From: Rapidithrix thailandica
Lineage (GTDB): Bacteria > Bacteroidota > Bacteroidia > Cytophagales > Flammeovirgaceae
DNA length: 64,000 nucleotides
Assembly (NCBI RefSeq): GCF_039710355.1
Contig: NZ_JBDKWZ010000016.1
Span: 107,320 to 171,319 of the forward strand
Direction of reading: 5' to 3'
The notes below the pieces were generated by a model. That model saw only the letters and a list, made by a program, of their open reading frames with translations, was not told the DNA's origin and made no database searches. A program made the translations under genes and the position numbers. This document shows positions 44,151 to 54,200 of the stretch, in pieces (position 1 is the stretch's first letter; every line of letters starts with the position of its first letter).

Positions 44151-44588
44151 TTAAAATTCGGCAGCAACATGATAGTCAAGCCTTAATACGGCTTGTTGGG
44201 AGAATTTTTGTTTGTATAAGTTGATAATTTGAGTGATGATGGAAATATATTGTTCCGTTCCTTGATGAATAAAAACCAATACCTTCGAATCTTCTTTGAT
44301 AATTTCCCCGCTTTCGGTATCCTTCCATCTTCCTTGTGCTTCCAGTACGGTAATGCCCTCTCTCAACAAAGGCATGACCGTCAGGTTGACAAAGTTTTCC
44401 CAGTCTTTTGACGTTACGTTGCCCCCGTTAGGAATGGATTGACCAAAATACAATTCTGTTTTGATATATGCCTGTTCGGTTCCTTTGAGTCTTTTAGAGG
44501 TTGCACATGCAGAAGTGAACAGTACAAAAGAGAGCAACAGGAAGGGGTACTTTCCGGGACTGGGACTCGAAGGTAAAAAAATAGACAT
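44151..44588 (-). CDS. DUF3574-like lipoprotein
   Basis: 145 residues. A lipoprotein signal with cysteine in FTSACATS (about C28), then the DUF3574 pattern: YIKTELYFGQSIPNGGNVTS, WENFVNLTVMPLLREGITVL and EAQGRWKDTESGEIIKEDSK. The family consists of small secreted or lipid-anchored proteins of unknown function. Monocistronic, no informative neighbour. Confidence 0.85.
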   Translation of the reverse strand: MSIFLPSSPSPGKYPFLLLSFVLFTSACATSKRLKGTEQAYIKTELYFGQSIPNGGNVTSKDWENFVNLTVMPLLREGITVLEAQGRWKDTESGEIIKEDSKVLVFIHQGTEQYISIITQIINLYKQKFSQQAVLRLDYHVAAEF

Positions 44589-44872
44589 GAGTTTTTTTAT
44601 CAGTTAAAAAAGTTTATAAATAAGTTAAGGAAAATAGCAACACAGCGCAACAGGAAAAGGCCAATAAATGCATTGATAACATTGTATTTTCAATTTTCGG
44701 AGAAGGAATATTCCTTTTACAGGATCGCTAAACAAAGGGTGATATGCATACGCGATTTAAGGGAATTTCAAAAAAAGGCCGGATGTTTTGTGAAAAAATG
44801 CCCTGGGATTGTGTAAATTGGTCGACCTTTTACAAAAATGAGTTTTTATACTATCAAATTCTGAGAAATTAA

Positions 44873-47851
44873 ATGAAAATGAAACATCTATCTGCTATTG
44901 CTATGTTATTAGGGATATTTGTTGGTTTGTTCTCCTCGTGTGAACCTCCCCAACGACATGTGGAAAGACCTCGTGACACTTGGGTATTGCGCTCGGTGTT
45001 AGACCAAAATCCCCGTATGATGTCCATCGCATTACACGACAATTTGTGGTTAGCTTACAGTACCCAGTTTGGAGGGTTATATAAAGTATGGGATGGAAGT
45101 GTTAATTTTGAAGGAGCTGTGTATACTACAGCACATGGCCCGCAACCTACCAGTAGTGGTGCCCCTTTTCTGATACAAACAGTAGAAAACCCATGGCGGC
45201 TGATTGTTGGGGATGAAACCATTACTCCGGAGGTACAATACCGGGGACATACGATTCAAAACAATCAAGTGATTCTGAACTATGAACTGGCGTACAAGGG
45301 ACAAAAAATAGAAGTCCGGGAAACACCGGAATATTTACCTATTGGGGCGGTTAAAACCGGCCTGGAACGAAAATTTATGACCGCTAATGTGCCGGAAGGG
45401 GTAGAAGTGGCTCTTAAAGTGAAACTGACTTCTGTCCAAACAGAAGGTGACTACAGCACAGACGGACAATTGGCATTTAACGAGTCAAATAAGGTAGAAG
45501 TGGAAGGTATACCTTTTTTGGAGATGTCCGGTTTGTTAAAATTAAACAAAAACGGAGAAACTACCTACACTGCCCGTTTTACCAAACGACCGATAAAAGC
45601 GCAATTGCCGGAGACCGCCAATGCCAAAAAAGAAGTGGAAACCTTGTTCGCCCAAAGCGACTGTAATACTTGCCATAACGAAAAAGTAAAAACAGTAGGT
45701 CCTTCATATATTGACATTGCCAAAAAATACCCCAACTCCGAAGATAAACTCCAAGAGTTAATTGAAAAAGTATTGGAAGGGGGATCGGGCAATTGGGGGC
45801 AAGTACCGATGACTCCCCACCCGGATTTGGCCAAGGAAGATGCCGCAAAAATGGTGAGCTATATTTTGTCATTGGATGCGGATGAAGAGCAAGAGGCGGC
45901 TGTGAACAATTTGATGCCGGCACCGGATTTTAAACTTTCCTTCCAAAAAATGGATAAAAAATCCATGACGGAAGCGGGAGAGCAACCGGGAATCGCCATC
46001 AATGCCTATGTGTTTCCTTCGATTGCCGGGTTTATGGAAATTCCGGAGGACATGAAGCCCGTTGTGTCCGGTACGGCCAATGCCTTGCATGCGGAAGATA
46101 GTGACTTCGGGGAGCTTTCAGTCAATTTTTATATGGAAGCTACAGGGTTTTTGAATTTGGAAGAAGATCGTAAAGTAGTGCTGCGCCTGGTGAGTGATGA
46201 CGGATCCCGCATGTTTATCAATGGAAATAAAATTATTCACAACGGTGGGTTTCACGCTTTGGCTCCGAAAGAAGCCGAAATCACCCTGAAAAAAGGAAGG
46301 CATCCTTTCAAAGTCGAGTATTATCAAGGAGGAGGGGGAAAAGCGGTTTCACTACAGTGGAAGCCCTATGGAGAAGATGAATTCAGTGTAGTGCCTCCGG
46401 AACTCTTTACGTATAATCTGGAGGATATCAAAGAGACCAAGGCATTGCCGGATCCGAATGTATTGGCCGGAGATACAAAACCACTCTTAGCCGTACATCC
46501 CAGCTTTGACTTGGCACAGGCTCGTCCGGAAAGTTTCCAACCCAAAGTAGGGGGAATGGACTTCTTGCCGGACGGTCGTTTGGTCGTGAGTACTTGGGAT
46601 TCCCTAGGAGCGATTTACGTATTGGAAGGGGTACAAGCTGACAACCCCGAAGCCATCAAAGTGACACAAGTGGCCGCCGGTTTTGCCGAGCCTTTAGGAG
46701 TGAAAGTAGTGGAGGGTGATATTTATATATTGCAAAAACAAGAGTTGACCCGTTTAAGAGATTTGAACGGAGACGGCATCATGGACGAATACTATACGGT
46801 AAGCAATGATTGGAAAGTTTCTGCAAACTTCCATGAATTTGCGTTTGGTCTGGAATACAAAGACGGATATTTCTATGCGACCTTGGCCACGGCTATTCAA
46901 CCGGGAGGTGCCAGCACAAATCCTCAAATTCCGGACAGAGGAAAAGTAGTAAAAATTTCCATAGAAGACGGAAGTACGGAGTTTATTGCGCAAGGTTTGC
47001 GTACTCCGAATGGTATTGGTGTAGGAGTAGACGGAGAAATGTTTATAGCGGATAATCAAGGTGATTGGCTTCCTGCCAGTAAAATTGTTCATGTCCAAAA
47101 AGGTGCCTGGTACGGCTCCCGCTCCGTGGATTTTGAAGGCACCGAAGGGTTGGAAGAAACCCGGCCGGTTGTCTGGTTGCCTCAAGACGAAATCGGAAAT
47201 TCACCCAGTGAACCGATATACTTGAATGTGGGCCCTTATCAAAATCAAATGCTTCATGGGGAAGTCACACACGGCGGTTTAAAAAGAGTCTTTACCGAAA
47301 AGATCAATGGCCAATACCAAGGGGTCGTTTTTCGCTTTACCCAAGGTATCGAGGCCGGGGTCAACCGGGTCGTTTGGGGACCGGATGATGCCTTGTACAT
47401 CGGAGGTATTGGAAACCCGGGTAACTGGGGCCACTTTGGTGGCAAACGCTATGGCTTGCAACGTATGAAATTTAACGGCAAAAGTACTTTTGAAATGTTG
47501 GCGGTACGGGCTCAGGCAGACGGGGTAGAGATTGAGTTTACCGAACCTTTAAAAGAAGGAGTTGGAGAGCAAGCTTCGGATTATGCTGTCAACCAGTGGT
47601 ATTACCTGCCAACGGAGAATTATGGAGGGCCTAAATTGGATGAAAAAGTATTGAATATTTCGGACATCCAAGTTTCCGAAGACCGTAAAAAAGTGAAATT
47701 GCAGTTGCAAGGAATGGAAAGCGGGCATGTAGTGTATATCCGTTTGAACAAAGCAACAGTGAAAAGTGCCAAGGATCAAACTTTATGGACTACAGAAGCC
47801 TGGTATACCATGAACCGGATCCCGCAAGGAGAGGAAGTAGCCCGACAATGA
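44873..47851 (+). CDS. Lipoprotein with cytochrome c, PA14 and beta-propeller domains
   Basis: 992 residues. Lipobox cysteine C23 in FSSCEPP. Domain order: an N-terminal beta region (about 35-240); a class I cytochrome c (about 252-340) with C264-N-T-C267-H268 and probable axial Met in VPMTPHPDL (M313); a PA14 domain (about 385-520: RLVSDDGSRMFINGNKIIHN, KVEYYQGGGG); and an NHL/glucose-dehydrogenase-type propeller (about 540-880: GLRTPNGIGVGVDGEMFIAD). This resembles proteins of large Bacteroidota/Planctomycetes families annotated as heme-binding or PQQ-like dehydrogenases, usually acting on sugars. Its electron acceptor and substrate are unknown. A strong terminator follows, so it is transcribed alone. 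Confidence 0.87.
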   Translation: MKMKHLSAIAMLLGIFVGLFSSCEPPQRHVERPRDTWVLRSVLDQNPRMMSIALHDNLWLAYSTQFGGLYKVWDGSVNFEGAVYTTAHGPQPTSSGAPFLIQTVENPWRLIVGDETITPEVQYRGHTIQNNQVILNYELAYKGQKIEVRETPEYLPIGAVKTGLERKFMTANVPEGVEVALKVKLTSVQTEGDYSTDGQLAFNESNKVEVEGIPFLEMSGLLKLNKNGETTYTARFTKRPIKAQLPETANAKKEVETLFAQSDCNTCHNEKVKTVGPSYIDIAKKYPNSEDKLQELIEKVLEGGSGNWGQVPMTPHPDLAKEDAAKMVSYILSLDADEEQEAAVNNLMPAPDFKLSFQKMDKKSMTEAGEQPGIAINAYVFPSIAGFMEIPEDMKPVVSGTANALHAEDSDFGELSVNFYMEATGFLNLEEDRKVVLRLVSDDGSRMFINGNKIIHNGGFHALAPKEAEITLKKGRHPFKVEYYQGGGGKAVSLQWKPYGEDEFSVVPPELFTYNLEDIKETKALPDPNVLAGDTKPLLAVHPSFDLAQARPESFQPKVGGMDFLPDGRLVVSTWDSLGAIYVLEGVQADNPEAIKVTQVAAGFAEPLGVKVVEGDIYILQKQELTRLRDLNGDGIMDEYYTVSNDWKVSANFHEFAFGLEYKDGYFYATLATAIQPGGASTNPQIPDRGKVVKISIEDGSTEFIAQGLRTPNGIGVGVDGEMFIADNQGDWLPASKIVHVQKGAWYGSRSVDFEGTEGLEETRPVVWLPQDEIGNSPSEPIYLNVGPYQNQMLHGEVTHGGLKRVFTEKINGQYQGVVFRFTQGIEAGVNRVVWGPDDALYIGGIGNPGNWGHFGGKRYGLQRMKFNGKSTFEMLAVRAQADGVEIEFTEPLKEGVGEQASDYAVNQWYYLPTENYGGPKLDEKVLNISDIQVSEDRKKVKLQLQGMESGHVVYIRLNKATVKSAKDQTLWTTEAWYTMNRIPQGEEVARQ

Positions 47852-47877
47852 TACATTCATTTTAATCTTTATGAGAC

Positions 47878-47911
47878 CCGGATAAGCCCAAAAAGCTATC
47901 CGGTTTTTTTT
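47878..47911 (+). terminator. Intrinsic terminator after the cytochrome lipoprotein gene
   Basis: Arms CCGGATA (47878-47884) and TATCCGG (47897-47903) followed by a run of eight T. Confidence 0.85.
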
Positions 47912-48022
47912 ATACCCTCTTTTCTAAGTCCGGAATGGTCAAAAGGTTTCATAAAAAATGTGGTACTCTTCCTTGTCCGAAAATCTACCCGGATGTTGAT
48001 TGGTATTACCTTCATTCATACC

Positions 48023-48183
48023 GAAGTGAATTAAGCTTTTTCTTTTTCCTGAAAAATGTTTTAAAAACACCTCCTCCGTGTTACTTTTTTCAACAATAGC
48101 TTTGGCTATTCTCTTCAAAAAGTGCCTTGATGAGCCGGTTTTGATTCCGTATTCGGTCAAAAACTATACGTGTAAACCACTTC
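48023..48183. repeat. 161-bp mobile repeat, copy 4 (MITE-like)
   Basis: GAAGTG to CACTTC, 161 bp, flanked by ACC on both sides (48020-48022 and 48184-48186). It sits between the cytochrome lipoprotein gene and the second SusC locus. Confidence 0.9.
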
Positions 48184-48747
48184 ACCTTTTGCAAAATAAC
48201 AGATCAAAAATAACTCTGAAAAACGAAGGGGTTAACAAAGTACTACCTTTCAGCCATTGCGAACATTGACGAAAACTATTACTTGCTAATTTGTTTCCGG
48301 TCAGTGCAAATCCGTATTTACTGTGATACGGTCAAATTTTTCTTGAAAAGAGGCTTTTTGTTTTGTTGTTGATTATCAGTTAATTATGATTAAATCTGTC
48401 TTCTTTCCAATTTTCCTTGATTTTAAAATATCATGGTTTTCTGTGATTTTATTTAAGCCGATTTTACCAAAATTTGAAAACGCTTAATTAAATACTTCTA
48501 CTGAACATAAGCAGCTTATGTCAATAAAGTAGAACCAATGAAAATTCGGGGCAACTCAACGTGAGGGATCCCAGACTGACAAGGTAAACCTTATGGGTTT
48601 AATTGTTCGTTTGCGGTATGCCGTTATATGTCTTGTGGAAAAGAATTTCATTCATTGAAATAGCTTTTTTAACCCCAGAATAAACATCAAAACCATCACT
48701 TTCTTGGCACTACTAACTGCCATTCATTTACTCATAATTTTAACAAT
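48184..48747. other. Leader region of the peptidoglycan-type locus
   Basis: No gene. It must hold the SusC promoter; no full consensus was found. The main structure is a nested inverted repeat at 48496-48534: outer arms TTCTACT and AGTAGAA, inner palindrome CATAAG-CAG-CTTATG (48506-48520). This could be an operator or a leader hairpin about 215 bp upstream of the SusC start. Confidence 0.5.
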
Positions 48748-51700
48748 ATGCGTATAAAACATTTTCTACTTTTATTACTCATCACCGGGTTGACGTCCGG
48801 AGGGATATATGCCCAAGAGAGAGTGATCTCGGGGGTTATTCTGGATGAAATGGATCAAGGTCCTCTGGTCGGTGCCAATATTGTATTGAAAGGCACCACC
48901 ATTGGTACCATTACCGATGCCGAAGGAAAATACTCACTAAAGGTCCCCGGAAATATTGCTTCGGAGGTATTGGTGGTATCTTATATCGGGTACAAAAAGA
49001 AAGAAGTGCCTATTGACAACCGTACTCAGATCAACGTTTCTCTTTCTATGGACGTACAAGAGTTGGGCGAAGTAGTGGTGACTTCTTTTGGGATTGAGCA
49101 AGAGAAAAAATCCATTAACTATGCCGTACAGGAGCTGGAGTCAAAAGAATTGGTGGAAGGGCGGCAGGAAAACCTGGTGAATGCCCTTCAGGGTAAAATA
49201 GCCGGGGTGCAGATTACCAGTGCCAGTGGAGCTCCCGGTGCTTCTTCGGAAATTCTAATCCGGGGAGCGACTTCCCTTTCGGGAAATAACCAACCTTTGT
49301 TTGTGGTAGACGGAATTCCCATTGATAACTCAGCCGTAGAAGGAGGAGGGAACCGGGCCATGGACATTAACCCGAACGATATCGAGTCACTGACCGTGTT
49401 GAAAGGTCCTGCTGCAGCGGCCCTGTATGGTTTGGATGCGGCCAACGGAGCCATCATCATTACCACCAAAAAAGGTGCTGCCGGAAGGGTGAAAGTGGAT
49501 GTGTCTTCCAGCCTTTCTATCGACAAAGCTATGCGTTTTCCGGAACAGCAAGGAATGTACTCGCGTGGGACACAAGGTTTATCCGATTTGGAAAGCCGGT
49601 ATTCTTGGGGACCGATGTTCCGCAGAGACGAAAAAGTATATGATAACCTGGGGGACTTCTTCCGCACGGGAGTCAGTCATAAAGAAGATATTTCTATTTC
49701 CGGAGGATCGGAAAAAGCAACGTTTTACCTCTCTGCATCTAATTTTGATCAGAAAGGGATTATTCCCGAAACAGATTATAACAGGACTTCTATATTGCTA
49801 AAAGGTTCTGCACAGCTTTCTGAAAAACTACAGGTAGGCGCTTCGGCTAACTATATCATGACCAAAAACAAACGAGGGCTTTCCGGAGACTCGGGAGGTT
49901 GGTTGTTGAACTTAATGTCTTGGCCGAGAGATGATAACATGAGCGTGTATGAAAACCCGGATGGAACCAAGCGCTGGTTGATACCCAGTTTGGGAACCAA
50001 CCAATCGGACAACCCTCTGTGGACCGCCCATAACAATCCGGTAGACGACAATGTAGACAGGATATTGGCCAATGCTTTTATCAGTTACGATCCGTTTGAT
50101 TGGATGAACATTACCTACCGGATAGGCCGGGACCGTTATTCTCAGTATTACAGTCGATTGGTTTCGCCAAATACCGGGGGAACACCGGATGGAGCCATGC
50201 GTGAGTTGGAAAGACAGCGTCAAATAACCACTTCCACATTTAACATCAGTATGGACAAAAAAATCGGAGAGAATTTCCGGGTGTCTTTGTTGATGGGAAA
50301 TAACGTACAGGAAGACAAAGGGCGAAGCCTGACAACTTCGGGTTCGGGATTTATCAACCCCAGTTTGTTTAGCATCAATAACATGGAAACCGTTCGGGCC
50401 GAGCAGTATAAAAGTCTTCGCAGGGTAGTAGGGGTATACGGAGATTTGAAAATCGATTACAAAGGGATGGCCTATATCAACTTTACCGGAAGAAATGACT
50501 GGTCTTCTACTTTGCCCAAAAACAATAATTCGTTCTTCTATCCATCGGTAAGTGCCGGGGTGATATTCAGTGAGTTTATCGGTGGGGATAAGTATTTCTT
50601 CTCTTTCGGAAAACTCCGGGCAAGTTATGCCGAAGTGGGGGCCGATACCGGACCGTATAAGTTATCACCGGTGTTGGATCGAAGCTATCGGAAAGGCGGT
50701 AAGTTTAAAAACTATCACACCGCAGGGAACCCTAATCTGAAACCCGAAACCACCATCTCCAAGGAAATCGGAGCGGAATTGAAATTCTTCCACGGCCGGT
50801 TAGGCGTTGATTTCTCTTTGTACGATACGGAAAGTCGCGACATGATTATCACGACCCGGATTACCCCTGCCTCCGGGTATATTATCCAAACCTTTAATTC
50901 CGGTACTATTGTGAACAAGGGGGTAGAATTAATGCTAACCGGACAACCGCTGAAAGGAGACTTTAACTGGACCATTGATGCGAACATTTCCCGGAACACA
51001 TCGGAATTGAAAGAGTTGCCTTCGTTTGTTTCGGAATTCCCGCAAACGTATGCACAGTTGACCGGTACCGGTAGAGGAAGTTCTTTGATTGGCGAGCCCG
51101 TTTTGGGTGTGGTAGGGGCTGCCTACAAACGTACCGAAGAGGGGCGTATGGTGATCGGAGAGGACGGATATCCGGTGATCGACGATGAAAAACAGTTTAT
51201 TGCCGATCGTACACCGGATTGGATTATCGGTTTGACCAACACGGTAGAATATAAAAACTTCACGCTTTCCATGCTTTGGGATTTCCGGATCGGGGGAGAT
51301 GTATGGAATGTGACTAAAAACCGCTTGGTTTCTTACGGTTTGAGTAAAGAAACCGAACGGAGAAATACCGGGATTGTCTTTGATGGAGTCGTAGAAGTAG
51401 AAGAAGGCGTTTACGAAGAAAATACTAAAGAAGTGGTGTTGACCGAGAGTTTCTACCGCTATAATTATGGCGCAGTAGATGAAAACTTTATTGAAGATGG
51501 ATCTTGGGCCCGTTTGCGCTTTTTGTCGTTGGGGTACCGCTTGCCACAAAATTTGGTAAGTCGTTGGGGGATGTCTGATTTTAGCATCAATATTACCGGG
51601 CGCAACTTATTATTGTTCACACCCTATTCGGGCAGTGACCCTGAAACCAGTTCGGTTGGAGCTTCTATCGGAGGTTCGGGAACGGCCGGATTGGACTACG

Positions 51701-51753
51701 GTAACGTACCTTCTACCCGTGGACTGACCATTGGCTTTAAAGCTTCTTTTTAA
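48748..51753 (+). CDS. SusC/RagA-family TonB-dependent transporter
   Basis: 1001 residues. Signal peptide (MRIKHFLLLLLITGLTSGGI to YAQ), carboxypeptidase-like regulatory domain (about 25-110: ISGVILDEMDQGPLVGANIV), TonB-box-like EVVVTSFGIEQ, plug domain (about 125-240: LVNALQGKIAGVQITSASGA, NDIESLTVLKGPAAAALYGL) and barrel to the C-terminal TRGLTIGFKASF. It imports oligomers across the outer membrane with the SusD-like lipoprotein 77 bp downstream. The genes that follow point to peptidoglycan glycan fragments as cargo. Confidence 0.95.
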   Translation: MRIKHFLLLLLITGLTSGGIYAQERVISGVILDEMDQGPLVGANIVLKGTTIGTITDAEGKYSLKVPGNIASEVLVVSYIGYKKKEVPIDNRTQINVSLSMDVQELGEVVVTSFGIEQEKKSINYAVQELESKELVEGRQENLVNALQGKIAGVQITSASGAPGASSEILIRGATSLSGNNQPLFVVDGIPIDNSAVEGGGNRAMDINPNDIESLTVLKGPAAAALYGLDAANGAIIITTKKGAAGRVKVDVSSSLSIDKAMRFPEQQGMYSRGTQGLSDLESRYSWGPMFRRDEKVYDNLGDFFRTGVSHKEDISISGGSEKATFYLSASNFDQKGIIPETDYNRTSILLKGSAQLSEKLQVGASANYIMTKNKRGLSGDSGGWLLNLMSWPRDDNMSVYENPDGTKRWLIPSLGTNQSDNPLWTAHNNPVDDNVDRILANAFISYDPFDWMNITYRIGRDRYSQYYSRLVSPNTGGTPDGAMRELERQRQITTSTFNISMDKKIGENFRVSLLMGNNVQEDKGRSLTTSGSGFINPSLFSINNMETVRAEQYKSLRRVVGVYGDLKIDYKGMAYINFTGRNDWSSTLPKNNNSFFYPSVSAGVIFSEFIGGDKYFFSFGKLRASYAEVGADTGPYKLSPVLDRSYRKGGKFKNYHTAGNPNLKPETTISKEIGAELKFFHGRLGVDFSLYDTESRDMIITTRITPASGYIIQTFNSGTIVNKGVELMLTGQPLKGDFNWTIDANISRNTSELKELPSFVSEFPQTYAQLTGTGRGSSLIGEPVLGVVGAAYKRTEEGRMVIGEDGYPVIDDEKQFIADRTPDWIIGLTNTVEYKNFTLSMLWDFRIGGDVWNVTKNRLVSYGLSKETERRNTGIVFDGVVEVEEGVYEENTKEVVLTESFYRYNYGAVDENFIEDGSWARLRFLSLGYRLPQNLVSRWGMSDFSINITGRNLLLFTPYSGSDPETSSVGASIGGSGTAGLDYGNVPSTRGLTIGFKASF

Positions 51754-51830
51754 AGGCTTCACTAAGTCGGACTTTAAGAGAAGAGGGTATTGATAAACCC
51801 TGGAATCCAATCATCTAAATTGAAGTAATT

Positions 51831-53300
51831 ATGAAAAAACATATATTTTTAGCGCTCTTACTTTGCCTGGGTTTAGGCGCTTGTGAAGAGTACCTGGATG
51901 TGAATGAGGACCCGAACAGGAATGCCACCACTACTCCTGATAACCTTCTTCCCGCCATACTGGCCAATTTGAATTACAATTTGTACGAGGCTTCGGACCT
52001 CACTTCCTATATTGTGCAATACCTGACCACCAGCTCGGGAGCCACTACCCGGGATCGTTGGACGTTCCACAAACAATTGCGGTTTGGCTTGTGGAGAAGG
52101 CATTATTTTGATGTGGGAAGTAACGTTCATCACCTGATTGAAAGTGCTAACCATGAAGAGGCGAATAACTACCTGGGAGTTGCCAAAGTGGTAGGCGTAT
52201 TGTCTACCGGAATGACCACGGACTTTTTTGGCGATATGCCGTATACGGAAGCTTTTACGGGTAACGTAAGTCCTGCTTATGATCCGCAAGAGGTTATTTA
52301 TCAGGGTATTTTAAAAGAGTTGGACGAAGCGGTAGCGCATTTGGAACAATCCGGCCCGAATGATTTCCCGATGACTGAAGAAGCGGATTTCGTGTACTCC
52401 GGAGACGTAAACAAATGGAAGAATTTTGCCTATGCCCTGAAAGCCCGCTATCTTTTGCACTTATCCAAAAGAGAAAATCACTATGCCGAAATTCTGGAAT
52501 TGACGGATAAAGCGCTGAGAGGTACTGCCGATTGGGTGGACCCTGAATTAGTATATGAAGAAAATACTACGGACAATTGGTTGAAAAATCCTTTCGGTCC
52601 GTCCCGTGCCCGGCCTTCTTGGGCGGAAACGGCTAATTACTTGCATCTAAGTGTACCGACTGAGTTTTTTATCAATGCGATGATTCACAATGGGTATATC
52701 GATCCCCGCTTGCCTTTGATTATGACCCCTTCGGAAGATGGAAAGTACCGTTACGGCATTCCGACCAACGGAATTGCTCCTTTGAAGTTGGAAGATTTTC
52801 CAAGCTTGTACGATGGGTATTATACCAAAGACCATTCGCCCATTCCTTATATGTTGGAATCGGAAGTATGGTTTATCGAAGCGGAAGCGGCTTTTCAATC
52901 CGGCAAAACCGACCGGGCTTTTCAGGCTTATGAAAACGGTATCCGGGTACATATGAAGAAATTAGGGGTGGATGAAGCGGCAATTGGCGAATATCTGCAA
53001 CAGGACTTCATTGCGGTGGATGCCAACGAATTGACCTTAAGCCATATCATGATGCAGAAATACATTGCAGGGTATCTGAGTCCGGAAACTTGGGTGGATT
53101 TGCGAAGACATGATTACAGCGAAGAAGTATATCCGGGTTTGGAGCTTCCTGAATTTATTGACGATGACCTGGAAGGTAAGTGGATCAGACGCTTTCCGTA
53201 CGATCCTCAAACGGAGTACATTTACAACCTTCCCGAAATCGAACGCTTGGGCGCTCAAGCTCCCAACTTTACTACAACCCGGGTTTGGTGGGATAAGTAA
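51831..53300 (+). CDS. SusD/RagB-family lipoprotein (SusD-like_2 type)
   Basis: 489 residues. Lipobox LGAC (C18), then EEYLDVNEDPNRNATTTPDN, the start pattern of the SusD-like_2 subfamily. Further typical strings: VAKVVGVLSTGMTTDFFGDM, YALKARYLLHLSKREN, EVWFIEAEAAFQSG and a C-terminal YIYNLPEIERLG. It is the surface partner of the preceding SusC and binds the substrate. Short spacing to SusC supports one operon. Confidence 0.94.
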   Translation: MKKHIFLALLLCLGLGACEEYLDVNEDPNRNATTTPDNLLPAILANLNYNLYEASDLTSYIVQYLTTSSGATTRDRWTFHKQLRFGLWRRHYFDVGSNVHHLIESANHEEANNYLGVAKVVGVLSTGMTTDFFGDMPYTEAFTGNVSPAYDPQEVIYQGILKELDEAVAHLEQSGPNDFPMTEEADFVYSGDVNKWKNFAYALKARYLLHLSKRENHYAEILELTDKALRGTADWVDPELVYEENTTDNWLKNPFGPSRARPSWAETANYLHLSVPTEFFINAMIHNGYIDPRLPLIMTPSEDGKYRYGIPTNGIAPLKLEDFPSLYDGYYTKDHSPIPYMLESEVWFIEAEAAFQSGKTDRAFQAYENGIRVHMKKLGVDEAAIGEYLQQDFIAVDANELTLSHIMMQKYIAGYLSPETWVDLRRHDYSEEVYPGLELPEFIDDDLEGKWIRRFPYDPQTEYIYNLPEIERLGAQAPNFTTTRVWWDK

Positions 53301-53434
53301 ATGCTGCCTTCTCACCAGATGACTTACCCTGAACTTTTTCTTACATCATTTCCTAGCCGGAATAGAAAAAGACGGAAGGGTGAGTCCCCGGTTTTTGATC
53401 TATAGGTTTTAATTTGAAAATATTCTGATATACA

Positions 53435-54061
53435 ATGAAAAAATTATTTTATCTCTGTCTTCTCTTAAGTACTCCCTGGCTTAGCTCCTGTGAGGAAAAA
53501 GATGTGTTGGAGGACTTGGGTGCGCCCAATGGGCATATCTACCCCAATGTGTATTTTACTCCGATCAACTCCAGTTATACCGTAGGGAAATCAGTTGACT
53601 TTGAATTACAATATTGGTCTGTAGGAGATGCCATTGAGAAAGTGGATTTGTATACCTGGTCGGCTTGGGATGTGACTACCAAAGTGACCGTAGCGGGAGA
53701 GGAAGAGCCCCAGTCAGCCACATATGAGGAGCAAGAAGAGCAAGAAGAGCAAATGCTTTTTGAGTCCGCTCCACATCAGGATACAGACTATGTGACCGTA
53801 ATCAATGCATATCGCAAGAATTATACTTTTCAGGTAGAAGAAGGTTATTTCAGAGCTGCACGGACAGATGTGGAATGGGCGGAATTGTCGGAAGAAGCCC
53901 GGGCATATTTTAGCGAAAGCTTGGGTGCGGAGGCAATTGAAAACAACTTGATCAGTATAGAGCAAGAGTATGTGAGCCGCTTATCGTTAACCGTGGAAGT
54001 TGTCAATAAGGATAGGCAATCCAAGTCCTATACCCGCTCTTTTGAGGTACTTGGTAATTAG
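53435..54061 (+). CDS. Lipoprotein of unknown function in the peptidoglycan-type locus
   Basis: 208 residues. Lipobox LSSC (C19), followed by EEKDVLEDLGAPNGHIYPNV. The mature part is acidic, with a low-complexity glutamate/glutamine run near 100-108. The family was not recognised, but the position directly after SusD is where surface glycan-binding lipoproteins are usually found, so a binding role is plausible. Its distance from SusD is 134 bp. Confidence 0.7.
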   Translation: MKKLFYLCLLLSTPWLSSCEEKDVLEDLGAPNGHIYPNVYFTPINSSYTVGKSVDFELQYWSVGDAIEKVDLYTWSAWDVTTKVTVAGEEEPQSATYEEQEEQEEQMLFESAPHQDTDYVTVINAYRKNYTFQVEEGYFRAARTDVEWAELSEEARAYFSESLGAEAIENNLISIEQEYVSRLSLTVEVVNKDRQSKSYTRSFEVLGN

Positions 54062-54200
54062 CAAGAACGCACGGTGGTGTTCCGTGAAGGATTGTGCTGA
54101 AGGATGTTTCCTGTATTTCCGGGAAATGAGGGGTAATCTGTAAAGAGAACCCCTTAACGTTTCTTATTATCTCTTTAGAACCCTATTGAAATAAAACCTC

